From the NCBI RefSeq assembly GCF_902859805.1, contig NZ_CADIKC010000015.1:62001-126000 (forward strand): a DNA stretch of 64,000 bases, written 5' to 3'. Made by a program: the position numbers and the translations under genes. The stretch comes from Paraburkholderia sediminicola. GTDB lineage: Bacteria > Pseudomonadota > Gammaproteobacteria > Burkholderiales > Burkholderiaceae. This document shows, one piece after another, positions 58,877 to 64,000 of the stretch; the stretch's first letter is position 1, and the number at the start of each line of letters is the position of its first letter. The notes under the pieces are model-generated. The model was not told the origin of the DNA, did not search any database, and saw only the letters and a list, made by a program, of their open reading frames with translations.

Positions 58877-59718
58877 GCCGCGCGCCCTGCAGCCTGCTGC
58901 GCCGGCTTGCGATTCGCACGACGCACCAGCAGATAGACGACCAGCCAGTACACGGCGTAGGCGACCAGATTCATCAGCGCCGGGTGGGCGCGATAACCGG
59001 TGAGCGTCGCGACCAGCGAACCGAAGGTACTCGAATCGTCGAGGATGGCTGACGAGTTCCACATCTGGTCGATGATCGTCGGCAGGATTTCCTTGTCGAT
59101 CAGCTTGTCGACGCCTGTCTGGAACAGGCCCGCGCCGAGGAACAGCAGCATGATTTCAGTGACGCGGAAGAAGAGCCGCCACGAGAAATACTTGCCGCCC
59201 AACTGCAAAACATAGAAGGTCAGGAATGCAAGACCGAGGCCGATGATCACAGCGAGCGTCTGGCTGCCATCCACGTGACCGGATTGGCCAAAGCCGAGAC
59301 CGTACAGGAAGATCACCGTCTCACTGCCTTCGCGCGCGATGGCCAACGCGACCAGCAAGGCGACGCCCCACCAGTTCGAATCGCGCTGGCTCTTTTGCAG
59401 CGACTGTTCCATGTCGCGCTTGAGCGACCGGCCGTGCTGCTTCATCCACAGCACCATCTGCACGATCAGCACACACGCGACCAGCACCATGGCGGTCTGG
59501 AAATAATCCTGCGCGTCACCGGAGAGGACTTCGGTGAAACCGACCAGTGCCGCGCCGAGCGCGACCGCCGCGATCACACCGGCCGCGACGCCGCCCCACA
59601 GGTACGGCAAACCGCGGCGCGCATCGTCATCGCCATTTTTCAACCACGCGTACAGGATGCCGACGACCAGCAAGGCCTCGACACTTTCCCGCCACACGAT
59701 GAACAGAATCTGACCCAT
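58873..59718 (-). CDS. ftrC: FTR1-family iron permease
   Basis: 281 residues. REXXE-type iron motifs: VWRESVEALLVVGILYAWLK and AIAREGSETVIFLYG. Seven spans. It moves iron across the inner membrane in an FTR1-like way. Confidence 0.92.
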   Translation of the reverse strand: MGQILFIVWRESVEALLVVGILYAWLKNGDDDARRGLPYLWGGVAAGVIAAVALGAALVGFTEVLSGDAQDYFQTAMVLVACVLIVQMVLWMKQHGRSLKRDMEQSLQKSQRDSNWWGVALLVALAIAREGSETVIFLYGLGFGQSGHVDGSQTLAVIIGLGLAFLTFYVLQLGGKYFSWRLFFRVTEIMLLFLGAGLFQTGVDKLIDKEILPTIIDQMWNSSAILDDSSTFGSLVATLTGYRAHPALMNLVAYAVYWLVVYLLVRRANRKPAQQAAGRAA

Positions 59719-59814
59719 CCAAGCTCTCCCTTCTACCCTTCTACCCTTCTACTGCTTCGTCGAACGCGTAGCCCGGTTGTTCAAGGCATGTGCTCGCACC
59801 CCAAGCCACGACGA

Positions 59815-60147
59815 TTACTTCGCGACGATCACACCCTGCGCCTGCTGATGGAAATCGTCGAAGAACTTGTACTCGCCCGGCGAGAGCGGTGCGATGACGA
59901 CGAACGAATCGCCGCCCGGCGCCAACACTTTTTCTTTACGCAACTGCACGCTTTCGAATTCGGCCGCGCCCTTGCCGGTGTTGCGTATCGCGATCTTGAT
60001 GCGCTGTCCTGCCGGCACTTCAATACGCGCCGGATTGAGCTTGCCGTCGTTCATTTCCAGATTGAAGGTCGGCAGATCCGCTGCGTGCGCGGCTCCCACC
60101 GTCAAAACGGTCATGGCGAGGAGCGCGATCTTTCGGTTAATTCTCAT
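59815..60147 (-). CDS. ftrB: Cupredoxin-like periplasmic protein (FtrB)
   Basis: 110 residues with a signal peptide (MRINRKIALLAMTVLTVGAA, then HAADLP) and a cupredoxin fold (RIEVPAGQRIKIAIRNTGKG, ending FFDDFHQQAQGVIVAK). In FtrABCD it is thought to bind copper and oxidise Fe(II). Confidence 0.88.
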   Translation of the reverse strand: MRINRKIALLAMTVLTVGAAHAADLPTFNLEMNDGKLNPARIEVPAGQRIKIAIRNTGKGAAEFESVQLRKEKVLAPGGDSFVVIAPLSPGEYKFFDDFHQQAQGVIVAK

Positions 60148-60267
60148 TAGCCTTTCCGGAAAACGCGGCGCCGGGGTTCATGCCTGGCACCGTCTGCTGC
60201 ATTCATTCATACGGTTCGCTCCGCGTTCGGCGGGCGAACCGTGATGATTCGCGACGATCCGCGGTGA

Positions 60268-60816
60268 TCAGTACCCACCCTTCTTGCCGATGCCCGCGTA
60301 CGTGAAGTCGTATTCGAGCGTGATCGGCTTGAACCACGGACCCACGCCGGTTTCCTTGTCGACGTGACGGCCGAACGCCATATGACCGGTTTGCATCGGC
60401 GCTTCAACCACCAGCTTCAGATGATATTTGCCGGGGCCCTGCAGCTTGACGTTGTCGCCGTAGTGCGGACCGTCGTTGGCAACCATCGCCATCATGTCGC
60501 CCTTCTGGGTCTGATTCGAACCGGCTTTGGTCAATTCATAGCGAACTTGCAGATACGGCATCCAGTCGCCTTCGGCGAAACCGGTCGGATTGTTCTTGAC
60601 CGCGTGGATGTCGGCTTCCAGGTGGACGTCCGAATCCGACGCCTTGCGCATCATGCCTTCGGGTTCCATCGTGATCGGCTGCAGATAGACCGCGCCGATT
60701 TCCATGCCGCCCTGAATCTGGTGCTTGCCGATCGGGTATTCCGCTGCCGTTGCGGAGAGCGCCGCGACCGCGGCCACCGCTGCTGCGCCACCGCGCACAA
60801 ATGAAGAAATCCGCAT
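60268..60816 (-). CDS. ftrA: P19-type periplasmic iron-binding protein (FtrA)
   Basis: 182 residues with a signal peptide (SSFVRGGAAAVAAVAALSAT). The mature part (YPIGKHQIQGGMEIGAVYLQ, then MMRKASDSDVHLEADIHAVK) is P19-like with conserved Met and His that hold iron and copper. First gene of the ftrABCD operon. Confidence 0.9.
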   Translation of the reverse strand: MRISSFVRGGAAAVAAVAALSATAAEYPIGKHQIQGGMEIGAVYLQPITMEPEGMMRKASDSDVHLEADIHAVKNNPTGFAEGDWMPYLQVRYELTKAGSNQTQKGDMMAMVANDGPHYGDNVKLQGPGKYHLKLVVEAPMQTGHMAFGRHVDKETGVGPWFKPITLEYDFTYAGIGKKGGY

Positions 60817-60957
60817 TGAAACTCCTTGTTTTTATCAGACTGGAATCGAATTCATTGGAACAGTGCGGCGCCCATGCGTTTTAAGCCGTGGCCCTCACGT
60901 CCACTGACGGGGCGACAGACCGCAGACAATTGCATTACGAGCCGCATTACTAACGCT

Positions 60958-60976
60958 AATGCGAACCATTCTCAAT
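60958..60976 (-). promoter_or_regulatory. Fur-box-like site upstream of ftrA
   Basis: AATGCGAACCATTCTCAAT matches most of the Fur consensus. It lies 142 bp before ftrA in the 365-bp gap to uvrB's end. Confidence 0.6.
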
Positions 60977-61112
60977 ATTGCGCGAGTTTATCATTGATCG
61001 GCAACGAGAACAAACGAGGACGCTCGCAAAGCCTTACGGCAGCAGGGACTTAAGGCGGTGTTAAGGAAAGCGCAGGCGAAGGTGTTGGCGGGGTGTAATG
61101 CGCAGAAAAGAC

Positions 61113-61137
61113 AAGGCGCGGCACATTGCCGCGCCTT
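61113..61137 (-). terminator. Hairpin after uvrB
   Basis: AAGGCGCGGC-ACATT-GCCGCGCCTT, followed on the minus strand by GTCTTTTC. A weakly T-rich end; three imperfect copies of GCNCCTTGCTT lie just beside it (61131-61165). Confidence 0.65.
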
Positions 61138-61181
61138 GCTTTGCGCCTTGCTTCGCACCTTGCTTGACAGGCAGGGAGAAT

Positions 61182-63275
61182 TTATTCGACGCCGGGCACG
61201 TGGTCGCCGACGTTCGCGCCAAATACGCGCTGCCGCAGCAGCGCCAGCTGGTCGCGGGTCTGGGCGGCCTTTTCGAACTCGAGGTTCTTGGCGTGCTCCA
61301 TCATCTGCTTTTCGAGGCGCTTGAGCTCCTTGGCGAGCTGCTTCTCGGACATGTCCTCGAATTTCGCCCGAGTCTGCTGTTCCTTCAGCTCGGCGCGGGC
61401 GTCGTCGACGTTGTACACCCCGTCGATGATGTCGCGAATCCGTTTGACCACGCCGCGCGGCGTAATGCCGTGCTCCAGGTTGTAGGCGATCTGCTTGGCG
61501 CGCCGCCGCTCGGTTTCGTCGATGGCGCGGCGCATCGAGTCGGTCACCCGGTCTGCATAGAGAATCGCTTTACCGTTCACGTTACGCGCCGCCCGGCCGA
61601 TGGTCTGGATCAGCGAGCGCTCGGCGCGCAGGAAGCCTTCCTTGTCCGCGTCGAGAATCGCGACCAGCGAGACTTCCGGAATATCCAGCCCCTCGCGCAG
61701 CAGGTTGATCCCGACCAGCACGTCGAAGGTGCCCAGCCGCAAATCGCGGATGATTTCGACCCGCTCCACCGTATCGATGTCGCTGTGCAGGTAGCGCACC
61801 TTGACGCCGTGGTCGGCCAGAAACTCCGTCAGTTGCTCGGCCATCCGCTTGGTCAGCACCGTGACCAGCACACGGTCGCCCACTTTGACGCGCTCGTTGA
61901 TCTCGGCGAGCACGTCGTCGACTTGGGTCCGTGCCGGACGCACCTCGATTTCCGGATCGACGAGGCCGGTGGGGCGCACCAGTTGCTCGGCCACCTGCCC
62001 CGCCGTTTTCTTTTCGTAATCGGCCGGCGTGGCCGACACGAACACGACCTGGCGCATCTTGCGCTCGAACTCGTTGAACTTGAGCGGGCGATTGTCGAGC
62101 GCCGACGGCAAGCGAAAACCGTAGTCGACCAGATTCTCTTTACGCGCCCGGTCGCCGTTGTACATGCCGTTCAACTGCCCGATCAACACGTGCGACTCGT
62201 CGAGCAGCATCAACGCGTCGGAGGGCAGGTAGTCGACCAGCGTCGGCGGCGGCTCGCCGGGTGCCGCGCCTGAGAAGTGCCGCGAGTAGTTCTCGATACC
62301 CTTGCAGAAGCCCAACTCCTGCAGCATTTCCAGATCGAAGCGGGTGCGCTGCTCGAGCCGCTGCGCTTCGACGAGCTTTCCGTTGCTGTAGAAGAACTCG
62401 AGCCGGTCGCGCAGTTCGGTCTTGATCGTTTCGACCGCGCGCACCACGGTGTCGCGAGGCGTCACATAGTGCGACGACGGATAAACGGTGAAGCGCGAAA
62501 TCTTCTGCCGCACGCGGCCGGTGAGCGGATCGAACAGTTGCAGCGTCTCGACCTCGTCGTCGAATAACTCGATGCGCACCGCCATTTCGGCGTGCTCGGC
62601 CGGGAAAATATCGATCGTGTCGCCGCGCACGCGGAACGAACCGCGCTGGAAGTCCGCTTCATTGCGGTTGTACTGCATCGCGATCAGGCGGGCGATGATG
62701 TCACGCTGGCCGAGCTTGTCGCCGGTACGCAGCGTCAGAATCATCTTGTGATATTCCGACGGGTTACCGATACCGTAAATCGCCGACACGGTGCCGACGA
62801 TGATCACATCGCGCCGCTCCATCAGGCTCTTGGTGGCCGACAGCCGCATCTGCTCGATGTGCTCGTTGATCGACGAATCTTTCTCGATGAATAGGTCGCG
62901 CTGGGGAACATACGCTTCCGGCTGGTAGTAGTCGTAGTACGAGACGAAGTACTCGACCGCATTGCGCGGAAAAAACTCGCGAAACTCGGAATAGAGCTGC
63001 GCGGCGAGCGTCTTGTTCGGCGCGAACACGATCGCCGGCCGGCCGAGCCGCGCGATGGTGTTCGCCATCGTGAAGGTTTTGCCGGAGCCGGTCACGCCGA
63101 GCAGCGTCTGGAACGACAAACCGTCCTCGATGCCTTCGACAAGCGTGTCGATTGCCGTCGGCTGGTCGCCTGCGGGCGGATACGGCTGGTAAAGCTGGAA
63201 CGGCGAGCCTTCGAACGTGATGAATTTGGATTCATCGAGCGTCTCGTCGACTTCAGTCAGATGTTGTTCGGACAT
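61182..63275 (-). CDS. uvrB: Excinuclease ABC subunit B
   Basis: 697 residues from the ATG at 63275 (MSEQHLTEVDETLDESKFIT). Walker A GVTGSGKTFTMANT, beta-hairpin region YFVSYYDYYQPEAYVPQRDL, DESH in LMLLDESHVLIGQL, and a C-terminal UVR motif (LEKQMMEHAKNLEFEKAAQT). It loads onto damaged DNA with UvrA. The protein starts about 20 residues later than the E. coli one would align, with a short extra N-terminus. Confidence 0.97.
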   Translation of the reverse strand: MSEQHLTEVDETLDESKFITFEGSPFQLYQPYPPAGDQPTAIDTLVEGIEDGLSFQTLLGVTGSGKTFTMANTIARLGRPAIVFAPNKTLAAQLYSEFREFFPRNAVEYFVSYYDYYQPEAYVPQRDLFIEKDSSINEHIEQMRLSATKSLMERRDVIIVGTVSAIYGIGNPSEYHKMILTLRTGDKLGQRDIIARLIAMQYNRNEADFQRGSFRVRGDTIDIFPAEHAEMAVRIELFDDEVETLQLFDPLTGRVRQKISRFTVYPSSHYVTPRDTVVRAVETIKTELRDRLEFFYSNGKLVEAQRLEQRTRFDLEMLQELGFCKGIENYSRHFSGAAPGEPPPTLVDYLPSDALMLLDESHVLIGQLNGMYNGDRARKENLVDYGFRLPSALDNRPLKFNEFERKMRQVVFVSATPADYEKKTAGQVAEQLVRPTGLVDPEIEVRPARTQVDDVLAEINERVKVGDRVLVTVLTKRMAEQLTEFLADHGVKVRYLHSDIDTVERVEIIRDLRLGTFDVLVGINLLREGLDIPEVSLVAILDADKEGFLRAERSLIQTIGRAARNVNGKAILYADRVTDSMRRAIDETERRRAKQIAYNLEHGITPRGVVKRIRDIIDGVYNVDDARAELKEQQTRAKFEDMSEKQLAKELKRLEKQMMEHAKNLEFEKAAQTRDQLALLRQRVFGANVGDHVPGVE

Positions 63276-63679
63276 GGGGGCGGCACCGGGCCTTGGGCAA
63301 AGAACTATTCTAACGGGTTGCGGGAACCCGGGCTGAGCGGGTCTGCGTAGGGATTGCGGGGCGGACGGATGCGCGCCAGTTGGCCGATGCGGAGGCAATT
63401 TCCCGTCGGCTCGAGGCCGCGGGTCGGCCTTCGGCGGCTTCGTCGCGGGCAAAGCCGCTAGGACGAGATGACACCGGAGTGCCTGTTTTTCAAGCAAATA
63501 ATTCAGTTCAGCAGGCTTTGTCGCCCGAAAAACGCCTGTGAATTCGCTACAATGGCAAGTTGCGCTCGCCCGTCGACGCCCGCCCACCGTCTGAATTGTC
63601 CGTTGTTGTCTGTCAGACACCGTTGGCCGGGCCGCCCGGGCTTGAAGCCGCCCTCTTTTCACAACTGCTGCCATCCATC
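63276..63679. other. Intergenic region between uvrB and the aminotransferase
   Basis: Divergent promoters are expected here. GC-rich with a possible hairpin at 63418-63465. No gene is supported. Confidence 0.5.
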
Positions 63680-64000
63680 ATGTCTCTGTTCTCCGCCGTC
63701 GAACTTGCTCCCCGCGACCCGATTCTGGGCCTGAACGAAGCCTTCAACGCCGATGCGCGCACCACCAAGGTCAACCTTGGTGTTGGCGTGTACTTCAATG
63801 AAGAAGGCAAGATTCCGCTGCTGCGCGCCGTGCGCGACGCGGAAAAGGCTCGCGTCGAAGCCGCGCTGCCGCGTGGCTATCTGCCGATCGAAGGCATCGC
63901 TGCCTACGACGCTGCCGTGCAGAAACTGCTGCTCGGCAACGACTCGCCGCTGATCGCCGCAGGCCGCGTCGTGACGGCGCAAGCACTGGGCGGCACGGGC
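63680..64000 (+). CDS. tyrB: Aromatic/aspartate aminotransferase, partial
   Basis: First 107 residues: MSLFSAVELAPRDPILGLNE, FNADARTTKVNLGVGVYFNE, then LPRGYLPIEGIAAYDAAVQK. This is the start of class I aspartate/aromatic aminotransferases (PLP-dependent). It runs off the right edge, so the lysine and other active-site residues are not seen. The exact substrate (aspartate or aromatic) is unclear. Confidence 0.9.
   Translation, partial: MSLFSAVELAPRDPILGLNEAFNADARTTKVNLGVGVYFNEEGKIPLLRAVRDAEKARVEAALPRGYLPIEGIAAYDAAVQKLLLGNDSPLIAAGRVVTAQALGGTG

Noticed and set aside
61098..62273. 391-residue plus-strand ORF
   Set aside because: Antisense of uvrB; His/Val-rich shadow frame with no support.

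Overview
The window is most of a temperate, contractile-tailed prophage (about 1-41,160, running off the left edge) followed by about 23 kb of ordinary chromosome. The host genes point to a betaproteobacterium of the Burkholderiaceae, most likely Paraburkholderia: acs beside a DUF4212/sodium:solute symporter pair, class I fumarase, bfr-murI-bfd-tonB-exbB-exbD, hemP, the FtrABCD-type ferrous iron system and uvrB. This is judged from gene content and high-GC coding, not from a database match.

Prophage layout: genes left of 26,620 are on the minus strand and genes right of 26,697 on the plus strand, diverging from a lambda-like immunity region (cro-like 26351-26620, cI-like 26697-27380). Leftward come an early block with a lambda-O-like replication gene that carries its own iteron origin (23.6-23.8 kb), small nucleases and zinc-ribbon proteins, a late-regulator candidate, an initiator-like tRNA-Met, and then the virion genes. 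The head module is lambda-like (TerS, TerL, gpW, portal, S49 protease, decoration, capsid) and the tail module is Mu/P2-like (sheath, tube, frameshifted chaperone, tape measure, gpN, gpP, gp45-like baseplate). Rightward come small unknown genes, a ParB-like protein, two secreted proteins, and a complete diversity-generating retroelement (DGR). The DGR has two target genes with C-terminal variable repeats, an avd-like gene, a template repeat and a DGR-type reverse transcriptase. A DUF5131 gene, an ASCH gene, a DUF4224 excisionase-like gene and a tyrosine integrase follow, the last abutting the 3' end of tRNA-Ser(GGA), the probable attachment site.

The DGR is the outstanding feature. The 91-bp template (36707-36797) and the two 91-bp variable repeats (35567-35657, 36064-36154) differ at 14 template adenines plus three non-adenine positions at which both variable repeats agree. 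The template lies inside the open reading frame of the reverse transcriptase, whose start overlaps the stop of avd. The targets are small lectin-like proteins in the lysogeny arm, not tail fibres.

The chromosomal part after the tRNA holds acetate metabolism (transport and acs), a YqhA-type membrane protein, fumarase, an iron-storage and TonB cluster with Fur-box-like sites, a LysR/pirin pair, an OsmC-like protein, hemP, ftrABCD, uvrB and the start of an aromatic/aspartate aminotransferase.
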